This document shows positions 52,846-61,457 of a DNA stretch of 64,000 nt, one piece after another; position 1 is the stretch's first letter, and every line of letters starts with the position of its first letter. Below the pieces are notes generated by a model, which was given only the letters and a program-made list of their open reading frames with translations, was not told the DNA's origin and did no database searches. A program made the translations under genes and the position numbers. Source of the DNA: Clostridium sp. AT4 (GTDB lineage: Bacteria > Bacillota > Clostridia > Lachnospirales > Lachnospiraceae); contig NZ_LN999828.1 of NCBI RefSeq assembly GCF_001517625.2, forward strand, positions 1,256,303 through 1,320,302. The letters are read 5' to 3'.

Positions 52846-53028
52846 TTAGTCCTCTACGCTTACGATCTCGCGCTTATTATAGCTTCCGCAAGCTTTACAT
52901 ACTCTATGAGGCATCATCAGGGCTCCGCACTTGCTGCACTTAACCAGATTTGGTGCGCTCATCTTCCAGTTTGCTCTACGGCTGTCTCTTCTTGCTTTAG
53001 AAGATTTATTCTTTGGACAAATAGACAT
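52846..53028 (-). CDS. rpmF: 50S ribosomal protein L32
   Basis: Ribosomal protein L32 of the large subunit (60 residues). The N-terminal basic arm ICPKNKSSKARRDSRRANWK is followed by a zinc ribbon with two CxxC pairs (CSKCGALMMPHRVCKACG). It begins three bases after the DUF177 gene, its usual partner. The usual downstream gene plsX is displaced by 20 kb in this window. Confidence 0.97.
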   Translation of the reverse strand: MSICPKNKSSKARRDSRRANWKMSAPNLVKCSKCGALMMPHRVCKACGSYNKREIVSVED

Positions 53029-53031
53029 GGT

Positions 53032-53559
53032 TTACACCTCCTTCAACTGTTTAAAAATATCCTGGATAACTGACATTCTCGGGTCCAGTGACTTGCCTGC
53101 GCAGTCACAAGTCCCACGGTTGAGATTTGTGCCACATCTATTGCAAATTCCCTTACAGTCTTCACTGCAGAGAACTCTCATAGGCAGGTTCAGGGTTAAC
53201 TCATTACCAACCAGCTGGTCGACATCCAGATTATAACCTTTGATATAGAACTGCTCATCCAGATCTGCAATCCGGTCTTCACCGGTCTGCTTCATATCAA
53301 CTTCCTGATCGATCACAAGATTAAAGGAAACCCTTACAGGTTCAAGGCATCTGGCGCAGACCATCGACAGCGTGAGCGCTGCCTCTCCGATCACGGTAAA
53401 CACCTTATTACCCTCATTTGTAACAGTCAGCGTTACGGGTTCCTTTTCCACAATCTCATAGTCTCCGTCAGCAGCGTGAAATGAAGTCATCTCCAATGGG
53501 ACTGTGTAAGTTCTGGACTTTCCCTCAACGGGAAACAATTCTGATAAGTTGATCAGCAT
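53032..53559 (-). CDS. DUF177/YceD family protein
   Basis: YceD/DUF177 protein (175 residues), an accessory factor linked to 23S rRNA and ribosome assembly in other bacteria. The N-terminal beta half is typical. The conserved metal-type cysteines appear in ARCLEPV, CSEDCKGICNRCGTNLN and TCDC, with DPRMSVIQDIFKQL at the end. The start used is the ATG at 53559 with AAGGAG upstream; the frame upstream contains the promoter and so cannot be coding. It is immediately followed by rpmF. Confidence 0.93.
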   Translation of the reverse strand: MLINLSELFPVEGKSRTYTVPLEMTSFHAADGDYEIVEKEPVTLTVTNEGNKVFTVIGEAALTLSMVCARCLEPVRVSFNLVIDQEVDMKQTGEDRIADLDEQFYIKGYNLDVDQLVGNELTLNLPMRVLCSEDCKGICNRCGTNLNRGTCDCAGKSLDPRMSVIQDIFKQLKEV

Positions 53560-53574
53560 ATCATACTCCTTGAT

Positions 53575-53604
53575 ATGCACCTTTGTTATTATACATAGGT
53601 GCAT
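53575..53604. repeat. 8-bp inverted repeat spanning the DUF177-rpmF promoter
   Basis: ATGCACCT (53575-53582) and AGGTGCAT (53597-53604) are perfect inverted copies with a 14-base centre that contains the -10 hexamer and probable transcription start. It could be an operator or a leader hairpin. Confidence 0.55.
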
Positions 53605-53616
53605 GGGGTTTGTCAA
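53588..53616 (-). promoter_or_regulatory. Consensus promoter of DUF177-rpmF
   Basis: On the minus strand, TTGACA (53611-53616) and TATAAT (53588-53593) are both perfect, with a 17-base spacer. The leader to the start at 53559 is about 23 bases. This is the best match to the sigma-A consensus in the window. Confidence 0.92.
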
Positions 53617-53678
53617 CAAAATTTTGCCATATTTTTACCGAACTCTTTTTTACAGGCAAAAACCGCTGTCAAGCAGCT

Positions 53679-54875
53679 TTACTTTACAAGGCGAAGGGTC
53701 TCTCTTGCGATTGCCAGCTCCTCATTGGTTGGGATCAGCATTACCTTAACCTTAGAATCAGGAGCAGAAATAACGGTGCGCTTTCCTCTTACATCATTAG
53801 CAGCATCGTCGATCTTTACGCCCAGATAGCCCAGGTACTCGCAGACTTTCTTTCTGGTTGCCTTGTCATTCTCACCTACGCCGGCTGTAAAGGCAATGGC
53901 ATCCACACCGTTCATGGCTGCAGTGTAAGCGCCTACATACTTAGCTACACGATATACGAATGCATCCAGAGCTACCTCTGCTAAATGGTTGCCCTCTTTT
54001 GCAGCATTCTCAATATCACGGAAGTCGCTGGAGATACCGTTTGTCATGCCCAGAACGCCGGACTTCTTATTTAATACATTGAGAACCTCGTTTACATCCA
54101 TGTTCTCTTTATTTGCAATAAACTGTACCACAGCAGGGTCTACGTCACCGCTTCTGGTACCCATGATCAGGCCCTCAAGAGGAGTAAGTCCCATGCTGGT
54201 GTCCACGCACTTGCCGCCGATGGAAGCAGATACACTGGCGCCGTTTCCTAAATGGCATACGATCACCTTTGCATTCTCCGGATCCAGACCGCCGAACTTG
54301 ATCGCCTCGCCGGATACGAACATGTGGCTGGTTCCGTGGAAGCCGTAGCGGCGGATGCTGTATTTCTCAAAATACTCATGAGGAATCGCATACATATAAG
54401 CTTTCTCAGGCATAGCCATACCAAAGGCAGTATCCCATACAGCTACGTTTGGCTTTCCGGGCATAGCCTCCTCGCAGGCCTCGATACCCATCAGGTTTGC
54501 AGGGTTGTGCAGAGGTCCAAGGTCGAAGCACTCGCGGATCACACGCTTTACGTCATCATTCACAACAACGGAATCGCTGTATACCATACCGCCGTGAAGT
54601 ACGCGGTGGCCGATCGCAGAAATCTCATCTGTGTTTGTGATCACGCCATGGTCTGCATCCTGCAGAGCTTCCATAACAAGGCTGATCGCTACGGTATGAT
54701 TTGGCATCGGCTGCTCAAGCACGAACTTGTCCTTGCCCTCTGGCTGGTGGGTCAGCTTGGATCCGTCAATACCGATACGCTCGCAAAGGCCCTTTGCGAT
54801 TACGTTTTCATTTTCCATATCGATCAGCTGGTACTTTAAAGAGGAACTTCCGCAGTTGATAACTAAAATCTTCAT
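53679..54875 (-). CDS. ackA: Acetate kinase
   Basis: Converts acetyl phosphate and ADP to acetate and ATP (or the reverse), the final ATP-yielding step of acetate fermentation. At 398 residues it shows VINCGSSSLKYQLIDM, RRYGFHGTSHMFVSGEA, VCHLGNGASVSASIGG, and GLTPLEGLIMGTRSGDVDP with AFTAGVGEND near the C-terminus. It follows pta by 18 bases, a typical pta-ackA pair. Confidence 0.98.
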   Translation of the reverse strand: MKILVINCGSSSLKYQLIDMENENVIAKGLCERIGIDGSKLTHQPEGKDKFVLEQPMPNHTVAISLVMEALQDADHGVITNTDEISAIGHRVLHGGMVYSDSVVVNDDVKRVIRECFDLGPLHNPANLMGIEACEEAMPGKPNVAVWDTAFGMAMPEKAYMYAIPHEYFEKYSIRRYGFHGTSHMFVSGEAIKFGGLDPENAKVIVCHLGNGASVSASIGGKCVDTSMGLTPLEGLIMGTRSGDVDPAVVQFIANKENMDVNEVLNVLNKKSGVLGMTNGISSDFRDIENAAKEGNHLAEVALDAFVYRVAKYVGAYTAAMNGVDAIAFTAGVGENDKATRKKVCEYLGYLGVKIDDAANDVRGKRTVISAPDSKVKVMLIPTNEELAIARETLRLVK

Positions 54876-54893
54876 GATAGATATTTTCTCCTT

Positions 54894-55889
54894 TTACATA
54901 TTCTGGCACTGTACGGCTGTAATTGCCACAACACCCACGATGTCGTCAGCAGAGCAGCCCCTGGACAGATCGTTTACAGGTCTGGCAATGCCCTGGCACA
55001 TTGGGCCGTAAGCCTCTGCCTTGCCAAGTCTCTGAACCAGCTTGTAGCCGATGTTGCCTGCATCCAGATCCGGGAATACCAGAACGTTTGCATGGCCTGC
55101 TACCTTGCTGTCAGGAGCCTTGGAAGCGCCGATCTCAGGAACGATCGCAGCATCCAGCTGAAGCTCGCCGTCTAAAGCAAGCTCAGGAGCCATCTCCTTT
55201 GCGATCCGTGTAGCTTCTACTACCTTGTCAACGTCAGCATGCTTTGCGCTTCCCTTGGAAGAATGGGACAGCATGGCAACCTTTGGCTCATGACCCGTAA
55301 GCATCTTAAAGCTCTCTGCAGAGGAAACAGCGATCGCTGCCAGCTCTTCCGGATTCGGATTCTGGTTCAAACCGCAGTCAGCGAATACAAAGGTTCCGTT
55401 GTCGCCCAGATCACAGTTCGGCACTTCCATTAAGAAGAAAGCGGAAACCAGCTTGGTGCCGGGAGCTGTTTTAATAACCTGAAGGCAGGGTCTTAAAGTA
55501 TTGGCGGTAGAATGGCAGGCGCCGGAAACCATTCCGTCGGCATCTCCGTTCTTGATCATCAGGCAGCCATAGTAAGCGTAATCGCTTAAGATAGTCTCCC
55601 TTGCCTTCTCAGGAGTCATCCCCTTTGCCTTTCTCAGCTCTACGAATAAATCAATATATTCCTGAGTCTTCTCATAGGTCTGAGGGTTTACGATGGTAGC
55701 GCCGGAAACATCCAGGCCCTCGCTGTGCTCGCCGATATCCTCAGGCGTACCGATGATGATCAGGTTAGCCAGTCCTTCCTTTAAAATCTTTTCAGCAGCT
55801 ACCCATGTTCTGCGATCCATGGACTCCGGAAGAACGATGGTTTTTTTATCTGCTCTTGCTTTTTCTTTGATAATATCGATTACTGCCAT
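54894..55889 (-). CDS. pta: Phosphate acetyltransferase
   Basis: Interconverts acetyl-CoA and acetyl phosphate (331 residues, the short form). Motifs: MAVIDIIKEKARADKKTIVLPE, MVSGACHSTANTLRPCLQVI, NPNPEELAAIAVSSAESF and AMLSHSSKGSAKHADVDKV, ending GCSADDIVGVVAITAVQCQ. The start used is the ATG at 55889; the frame upstream contains the promoter and is not family-like. It works with AckA downstream to generate ATP and acetate. Confidence 0.97.
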   Translation of the reverse strand: MAVIDIIKEKARADKKTIVLPESMDRRTWVAAEKILKEGLANLIIIGTPEDIGEHSEGLDVSGATIVNPQTYEKTQEYIDLFVELRKAKGMTPEKARETILSDYAYYGCLMIKNGDADGMVSGACHSTANTLRPCLQVIKTAPGTKLVSAFFLMEVPNCDLGDNGTFVFADCGLNQNPNPEELAAIAVSSAESFKMLTGHEPKVAMLSHSSKGSAKHADVDKVVEATRIAKEMAPELALDGELQLDAAIVPEIGASKAPDSKVAGHANVLVFPDLDAGNIGYKLVQRLGKAEAYGPMCQGIARPVNDLSRGCSADDIVGVVAITAVQCQNM

Positions 55890-55931
55890 AATCTTATTTA
55901 CCCCTTTCCTTATGTTAAAGCATATAGTCTT

Positions 55932-55960
55932 ATTATATACGCACCCGTAACCGGAAACAA
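55932..55960 (-). promoter_or_regulatory. pta-ackA promoter
   Basis: On the minus strand, TTGTTT (55955-55960) and a perfect TATAAT (55932-55937) have a 17-base spacer, about 43 bases before the pta start. Confidence 0.75.
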
Positions 55961-56011
55961 GTCGATTTTCATAAATTTTTGCATTTTTTTGAATACCTGT
56001 ACCGCAGAACA

Positions 56012-56053
56012 CAAAAAGTCCCCGAAAATGAGTTTTTCTCTTCCGGGGGCTTT
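56012..56053 (-). terminator. Terminator after darA
   Basis: On the minus strand, AAGCCCCCGGAA and TTTTCGGGGACT form an imperfect stem with a 12-base loop, followed by TTTTTG, about 26 bases after the darA stop. Confidence 0.85.
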
Positions 56054-56078
56054 CACTGCCGATACGCCGCGGGGGCGG

Positions 56079-56411
56079 TCAGATTTTTTCGTAACGGTCT
56101 ACATTTATCACAAAGATGGTTGCGCCGCCCACATCTACCGTCATGGGCATCGTTGCATAATTTACCATTGTCGTACCGGAGATATAGGGCATATTTACAG
56201 TCAGCTTCTGATGCTGTCCGCACTCCTGCTTAATGATGGAAATAACCTCTTCTACCTTATCGTCTTCTGCACCGATCATCAGTGTGGTATTTCCTTTTTT
56301 CAGGAAACCTCCGGTGGTAGACAGGCGGGTTACGCTGTAGCGGTGTTGTGTAAGCTGGCTTACCACATCATCCTCATTGTCATTGCGTACGATTGCATAT
56401 ATTAACTTCAT
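56079..56411 (-). CDS. darA: Cyclic-di-AMP receptor DarA (PstA, PII-like)
   Basis: PII-like trimeric signalling protein that binds c-di-AMP (110 residues). It begins MKLIYAIVRNDNEDDVVSQL and carries TRLSTTGGFLKKGNTTLMIG, the conserved nucleotide-binding loop of the DarA family, plus GGATIFVINVDRYEK at the C-terminus. Its downstream target is unknown in most bacteria. It stands alone between a terminator and its own extended -10 promoter. Confidence 0.95.
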   Translation of the reverse strand: MKLIYAIVRNDNEDDVVSQLTQHRYSVTRLSTTGGFLKKGNTTLMIGAEDDKVEEVISIIKQECGQHQKLTVNMPYISGTTMVNYATMPMTVDVGGATIFVINVDRYEKI

Positions 56412-56444
56412 AAGCCAAACCTCCTTTTTCGGTTTATTGAAGCT

Positions 56445-56453
56445 ATTATATCA
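56445..56453 (-). promoter_or_regulatory. Extended -10 promoter of darA
   Basis: The minus strand reads TGATATAAT, an extended -10 element, 34 bases before the darA start. No convincing -35 lies at the right distance, consistent with an extended -10 type. Confidence 0.6.
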
Positions 56454-56501
56454 CACAATTCTGAAAAATGGTGTAAAAATTTTTATTTTTACGGATTATT
56501 T

Positions 56502-57989
56502 TTATGAGTTGGCTGCCGGCTTTGTTCCCAGTGTAATGGACACTTCATGCTCTACGTATGCACCGTTTACCAGAGACTGTACCGTAAGAGTAATTTCATC
56601 CCCTCCCTCATAATAGGCCAGCATATCCTTCAGCTCCTCCATCGTGGTAATGGACTGGCCGTCAAATTTGGTAATGATATCCTTTTCCTTCAGATCCGAA
56701 GATGCTGCTGCACCTCCAGGAACAATCTTGTATACATATACGCCTACCGGCATGCCATAAGCCTGTGAGGTTCCTGCATCAATATTGGTTCCCTGAATGC
56801 CAAGGTAGCCCTGAGATGCTTCATCTACCGCTTCTCTTGTTTTCTTGGTCATCAGACCGTCTAAAATTTCCCGGGCACTGGTAATAGGGATTGCAAAGCC
56901 CATACCTTCTACCTCTGTGGAAGCAGTTTTGGCTGCATTGATACCGATCACATTTCCCTGAAGGTCAATGAGGGCGCCGCCGCTGTTTCCGGGATTAATG
57001 GCCGCATCGGTCTGGATATAGGTATGGACAATGCCGTTTTCATCCGTGATCTGGCGATCTAAGGCACTGACATAGCCTACGGTAACAGACTGGCCATACC
57101 CCAGAGCATTTCCGATAGCAATTACCTGCTGTCCTACTTTTGCATTATCCGAATCTCCCATAGCAGCAATCTGGATTTTGCTCATGGTATCGGAAGGAAT
57201 ATCTGAAAGTTTTACAGCGATGATCGCCAGATCCGTGGCTGAATCTGTACCCTTAATAGCGGCAGAAACGTCTTTGTTGTCTGAAAATGTAACTGTAAGA
57301 TCGGTAGAACCAGCTACTACATGGTTATTGGTGGCAATAAGAAGCTCTGTGTCATTCTTTCCTACAATAATGCCGGAACCGCTGCTCTGTGTCTGGTACG
57401 CCTGTGTCCTTCCAAAGAAATCCCTCTGCTGGATGGTCATGGTATCTGTAATCGCTACAATAGACGGCATGGCCTTCTCCACAATCGCGGAAACATCCGT
57501 TACAGTGGAAACTGTGGTTGTGTTTCCGCTGCCCGGCATAGTATTTGGCGCCGTTTCCTGAGCCTCTGTTGCAGCCTGCGGCTGTTCCTGTACATCAGCC
57601 ATGATCCCTGTCATATTCATCAGTCTGGAACCTGCATAGTTAACGCCTGTCATCACACCGCCGGATACCGTGCCAAACAGGACAGCTGCCGCAGTAATCC
57701 CTGCTGCCCTACGTATCATGCGCTTTCCAGAAGATGTTTTTTTCTTTTTTTCATATTTCCGGCTGTCCCCGGAAAAATCCCTGTCCTGTCGGAACTGGTT
57801 ATTATATGGGGTATTTTCCCTCCAGGATGCATTTTCACCGGAAGGATGGTTCTGCAGCGGTTCTGTTTCTCTGCTCCGGGACTCATCTGTGCTGCGTCCC
57901 TCCTCCAGCTTTTGGGGCGTAGTCCAGTTTACCTTTCTTTCCTCTCTTTCATCCTGATTCATCTGCTCTCTATCTTTTTCTTCGTACAT
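56502..57989 (-). CDS. htrA: Membrane-anchored HtrA/DegP-like serine protease
   Basis: Quality-control serine protease (495 residues). A charged, disordered cytoplasmic N-terminus (1-90) precedes one transmembrane helix (about 93-117), so the protease domain is outside. The catalytic triad is His223 (IATNNHVVAG), Asp253 (ATDLAIIAVK) and Ser336 (INPGNSGGALID). One PDZ domain follows (about 395-490; KIVPGGAAASSDLKEKDIIT). It is divergent from tmcAL. A TATGAT -10-like element lies about 50 bases upstream of its start, with a weak -35. Confidence 0.95.
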   Translation of the reverse strand: MYEEKDREQMNQDEREERKVNWTTPQKLEEGRSTDESRSRETEPLQNHPSGENASWRENTPYNNQFRQDRDFSGDSRKYEKKKKTSSGKRMIRRAAGITAAAVLFGTVSGGVMTGVNYAGSRLMNMTGIMADVQEQPQAATEAQETAPNTMPGSGNTTTVSTVTDVSAIVEKAMPSIVAITDTMTIQQRDFFGRTQAYQTQSSGSGIIVGKNDTELLIATNNHVVAGSTDLTVTFSDNKDVSAAIKGTDSATDLAIIAVKLSDIPSDTMSKIQIAAMGDSDNAKVGQQVIAIGNALGYGQSVTVGYVSALDRQITDENGIVHTYIQTDAAINPGNSGGALIDLQGNVIGINAAKTASTEVEGMGFAIPITSAREILDGLMTKKTREAVDEASQGYLGIQGTNIDAGTSQAYGMPVGVYVYKIVPGGAAASSDLKEKDIITKFDGQSITTMEELKDMLAYYEGGDEITLTVQSLVNGAYVEHEVSITLGTKPAANS

Positions 57990-58133
57990 AACGAATGCTC
58001 CTTTCGTACACTTCCTTTTGATGGTTCAATCATACGAAAGAGAATTGTTTGATTTGTGACGAAATTGTGGAAATTTTGTGTCCTTGTGTTTATGTTCCTG
58101 CCTGTTAAACTGCAGGCCGTTTTAAGTTTCCGG

Positions 58134-58164
58134 TTGATAATTTTGCAAAAACAGGTAATATAAT
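58134..58164 (+). promoter_or_regulatory. Possible tmcAL promoter
   Basis: TTGATA (58134-58139) and a perfect TATAAT (58159-58164) lie upstream of tmcAL, with a 19-base spacer that is longer than optimal. A small hairpin GGCAG-TT-CTGCC lies between the -10 and the ribosome binding site AAAGGAG. Confidence 0.55.
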
Positions 58165-58203
58165 AGTGAGAATACGGCAGTTCTGCCGCTAAAGGAGCAG
58201 CTT

Positions 58204-59490
58204 ATGAATATAACCGGAATTATTGCAGAATATAACCCTTTTCACGGAGGACACTGTTTTCATATAGAAGAAGCAAAAAAAAAGACAAATGCCGATTACT
58301 GCATTGTCGTTATGAGCGGGGATTTTGTCCAGCGGGGAGAACCGGCTGTTTTTGATAAATACCTCCGAACAAAAATGGCTCTGATGGGAGGGGCAGATCT
58401 TGTGATTGAGCTGCCCTCCGTCTTTGCGGTCAGCAGCGCCGAAGACTTTGCCGCCTGCGGGGTAAATCTTTTAAGCCGGCTGGGAGCCATAACCCATCTC
58501 TGCTTCGGAAGTGAGGATGGAAATCTGGAAGGAATCCAGGCCGCTGCAAAGATTTTATCCGATGAAAGCCCTGATTTTTCAGCCCGTCTGCGGGAAGGAT
58601 TAAAGCTGGGCTTAAGCTGGCCCCAGGCAAGAAACAGAGCCCTTCTTTCCATGGACATATGTTCCTGTTTCAAGGAGGATTCATTAAGCCGCCTTCTGGG
58701 ATCTCCAAACAATCTTCTGGGAATTGAATACTGCAAAGCCATTTTCCGTTGCCGCAGCACCATCCGTCCTGTAACCATCCAGAGAAAGGGACAGGGATAT
58801 CACGATAAAACGCTGGAATCGGGACAGGCATCCGCATCTGCGATCCGAAAAAGCCTTCTTGCATCTCAGCCGGAAAAAAAAGCCCGGTCTCACGAAGATT
58901 GTGTTTCCTGGGAGCCTCCCATTTCTTTATCGTCCCACATTCCTCCCCACATTCTCCCGCTTTATTCCCAAGGAAGGATTCTTGGGCCTGAAGACTGCGC
59001 AGGGCTTCTAAACTACCGCCTTCTTTCCCTGTTCCATAAGGGGGAGGATCTGACTGCGTTTTCAGATGTATCTAAGGAACTGGCTGACCGGCTCACCGGA
59101 CAGCTGCTGCAGTATGAGGGCTGGGAAGGAAGGATCCGCCAGTTAAAAACAAAGCAGTATACCTATACGCGGATCAGCCGCTCTCTGACCCATATTCTTC
59201 TGGAAATCACAGATGCGCAGGTATTAAAGGCCAAGGAACTGGGCTATTCCCCCTATGCCAGGATCCTGGGCTTTAAAAAAGAGGCAGGATCTCTTTTGTC
59301 TCTTTTAAAGAAACAGTCTGAGATCCCGCTTATTACAAAAACTGCAAATGCCTCACAAATCCTTACTGAGGAAGCCATGACGCTTTTTAAACAGGATCTG
59401 TTTGCCTCCCATGTACGCCAGAGTATGGAAGCAGCAAAGTATGGACAGACCGGGCGAAACGAATTTAATCAGCCCATCTGCATTATATAG
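58204..59490 (+). CDS. tmcAL: tRNA(Met) cytidine acetate ligase TmcAL
   Basis: Acetylates the wobble cytidine (ac4C34) of elongator tRNA-Met using acetate and ATP, a Firmicutes enzyme formerly called YlbM. The nucleotidyltransferase-like fold opens with GIIAEYNPFHGGHCFHIEEA, then VVMSGDFVQRGEPAVFDKY and FGSEDGNLEGIQ. The C-terminal helical domain ends the 428-residue protein. It is the only plus-strand gene and is convergent with the methyltransferase gene, 28 bases apart. It uses acetate directly, and pta-ackA lie nearby. Confidence 0.95.
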   Translation: MNITGIIAEYNPFHGGHCFHIEEAKKKTNADYCIVVMSGDFVQRGEPAVFDKYLRTKMALMGGADLVIELPSVFAVSSAEDFAACGVNLLSRLGAITHLCFGSEDGNLEGIQAAAKILSDESPDFSARLREGLKLGLSWPQARNRALLSMDICSCFKEDSLSRLLGSPNNLLGIEYCKAIFRCRSTIRPVTIQRKGQGYHDKTLESGQASASAIRKSLLASQPEKKARSHEDCVSWEPPISLSSHIPPHILPLYSQGRILGPEDCAGLLNYRLLSLFHKGEDLTAFSDVSKELADRLTGQLLQYEGWEGRIRQLKTKQYTYTRISRSLTHILLEITDAQVLKAKELGYSPYARILGFKKEAGSLLSLLKKQSEIPLITKTANASQILTEEAMTLFKQDLFASHVRQSMEAAKYGQTGRNEFNQPICII

Positions 59491-59518
59491 CCGGTCAGTC
59501 CTGCCCTTCTTTCCGGCA

Positions 59519-60781
59519 TCATTCATCTGTTCCTGCACGTTCTCCTGTTCCAAGTTCCGGCGCAAGAAGCCGTACGATCGCCGGATCTGCCTGGAGAAAT
59601 TCCAGAAGCTTTCTAAGTTCTGTGCCGGTCTTCTCCCGTGCCTTTTTGAAAGCAGCGTCATTTCCCTGGCGGACTGCCCGAATGAGGATGTTTTTGGGAG
59701 TGTGTTCCATGTCGATAAATTCCAAAATCTGGGTACGATAGCCCCGGTACTCCAGTACCTGAGCCCGGATGGCATCCGTATACAGGGCAGCCATACGCTC
59801 TTTGATCAGGCCATAGCCAAATACCGGCTTCATTAACGGATTTTCAATCTGGCGGTTTAACTCATGCTGGCAGCAGGGAACAGACAAAATCACCTTTGCT
59901 CCCCATCCCACAGCCTTTTCCATGGCGTAGTCCGTAGCCAGATCACAGGCATGAAGGGTTACAACCATATCCACCCGATCTACGCCTTCGTAGGAAGCAA
60001 TATCCCCGCAGCAGAAGCTTAAGCGGTCATAACCATAGGATTTTGCCAGAGTATCACAGCGGCAGATCACATCTTCCTTTAAGTCAAGGCCGATAATCCG
60101 GATCGGATACCCCCTTAGCTCCTTCAGATAATAATACATAGCAAAGGTCAGATAGGACTTTCCGCAGCCAAAATCTAGGATCACAGACTCTCTCGCAGGA
60201 TCCAGATTTGGGAGAATATCTTCGATAAATTCCAGGAACCGGTTGATCTGGCGGTATTTATCATAACGGCTGCGGACAACCTTTCCTTCTGCCGTCATAA
60301 CCCCCAGATCCACTAAAAAAGGAACCGGGATTCCCTCTTCCAGAATATAACGCTTTTTGCGGTTGTGCTCCAAAAGGCGCAGCCCGTTTTCCTGTCCGTC
60401 AAAGCGCGGACGGATTTTTTCAGAACCGGCAGCCTCTATCCGTCCCTTCCTTCGGATTTTTACGGTTATTTTTCCCTTTTTGCTCACCAGAACCACTCCG
60501 GTTCCATGAATACCGCTCATCTCTGCCTGTCTGAAATTCTTATTAAGCATCTGGCAGACATAGGCGACCGCCTCTTCTTTCGTCAGGTTTCGGTGAAAGG
60601 CCTGTTTTCCTATCTGTTCCTCTGCCTGAAATACCAGCTCCCCCTTTAAATGCAGGGGACGGATCCGGCTGCGGCTACACCCGGAAGGCTCTGTGGGATG
60701 GCTTAAAAGCAGCCGCTCCAGCCCCTCATCTAAAAATAGCTCCAGCCCTTCTTCCAGCTTTTTGCGTTCATTCTGATCCAT
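59519..60781 (-). CDS. SAM-dependent methyltransferase of unknown substrate
   Basis: Class I methyltransferase (420 residues). The SAM-binding motif SVILDFGCGKSYLTF lies at residues 199-213, followed by IGLDLKEDVICRC, VTLHACDLATDYAM and the cysteine-bearing SVPCCQHELNRQI. About 190 residues precede it, including a small domain with MSGIHGTGVVLVSKKGKITVKIRRKG that I cannot place. The substrate (RNA, protein or small molecule) is not evident. It follows the histidine phosphatase by 29 bases on the same strand. Confidence 0.85.
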   Translation of the reverse strand: MDQNERKKLEEGLELFLDEGLERLLLSHPTEPSGCSRSRIRPLHLKGELVFQAEEQIGKQAFHRNLTKEEAVAYVCQMLNKNFRQAEMSGIHGTGVVLVSKKGKITVKIRRKGRIEAAGSEKIRPRFDGQENGLRLLEHNRKKRYILEEGIPVPFLVDLGVMTAEGKVVRSRYDKYRQINRFLEFIEDILPNLDPARESVILDFGCGKSYLTFAMYYYLKELRGYPIRIIGLDLKEDVICRCDTLAKSYGYDRLSFCCGDIASYEGVDRVDMVVTLHACDLATDYAMEKAVGWGAKVILSVPCCQHELNRQIENPLMKPVFGYGLIKERMAALYTDAIRAQVLEYRGYRTQILEFIDMEHTPKNILIRAVRQGNDAAFKKAREKTGTELRKLLEFLQADPAIVRLLAPELGTGERAGTDE

Positions 60782-60810
60782 GGGAACACTCCTTTTTATT
60801 TCAGTCTGTT

Positions 60811-61446
60811 TCAGCCTTCCTTCCAGTTTTTTCTTAAAAGCTCCGGACAGGCCTCCAGATGGGCATAGTCATTAAAGCGTTCCAGTGTAAAACGCCTGTG
60901 GCCTCTGTCCCATTTTAACTGTGTGATACTTGTATTTTCCAGATCCTTTCCAAGAAGCCTCCATTTTTCCAGAGGCATCCCCAGATACCAGGCTGCCATG
61001 GTTCGGATCACTCCGCCGTGAGTCACCACGGCAATCCTCTCATGACTACTCTCTGCAAGCCGTTCCAAAACCGGGCCTGCCCTGCGGATCACATCTGCCG
61101 CACATTCTCCGCCCGGATAGGACAGATCCTCTGTCATGGCAGCCTGACGCTCTTTAAATTCCCGGAAGCGGACTGCGATCTCTTCATCTGGAAGCCCCTC
61201 CATTTCCCCAAAAGAAATCTCTCCAAGTTCCGGACAGACCTGATGAGGCAGGCGTAAAAAACGGTTTATCTCCTCAGCCGTCTGTACCGCCCGGATCAGG
61301 CTGCTGGAATAAAGAACCTCAATTCCCCAGTCTGCAAGCCTATGGCCAAGAAGGATAGCCTGACGGCGGCCATCCGGGGAAAGATCCACATTTACATTAC
61401 AGAGCCTGCTGCTCTGGCGGCCATGACGTATAAGATACAGCTCCAT
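60811..61446 (-). CDS. Histidine phosphatase family protein (phosphoglycerate mutase-like)
   Basis: Cytoplasmic phosphatase of the phosphoglycerate mutase superfamily (211 residues). The catalytic RHG motif is YLIRHGRQ near the start, with the second histidine in VVTHGGVIRTMAAW and the arginine/glutamate segment SSSLIRAVQTAEEI and ELGEISFGEMEGL. The substrate is unknown; relatives include cobalamin-related and general phosphatases. It follows the UPF0210 gene by 11 bases. Confidence 0.9.
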   Translation of the reverse strand: MELYLIRHGRQSSRLCNVNVDLSPDGRRQAILLGHRLADWGIEVLYSSSLIRAVQTAEEINRFLRLPHQVCPELGEISFGEMEGLPDEEIAVRFREFKERQAAMTEDLSYPGGECAADVIRRAGPVLERLAESSHERIAVVTHGGVIRTMAAWYLGMPLEKWRLLGKDLENTSITQLKWDRGHRRFTLERFNDYAHLEACPELLRKNWKEG

Positions 61447-61457
61447 AAACCGGCCTC

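Noticed and set aside
56461-56501. AT-only inverted repeat after the htrA stop as a terminator
   Set aside because: TAAAAAT/ATTTTTA has no GC pairs and would not form a stable terminator stem.
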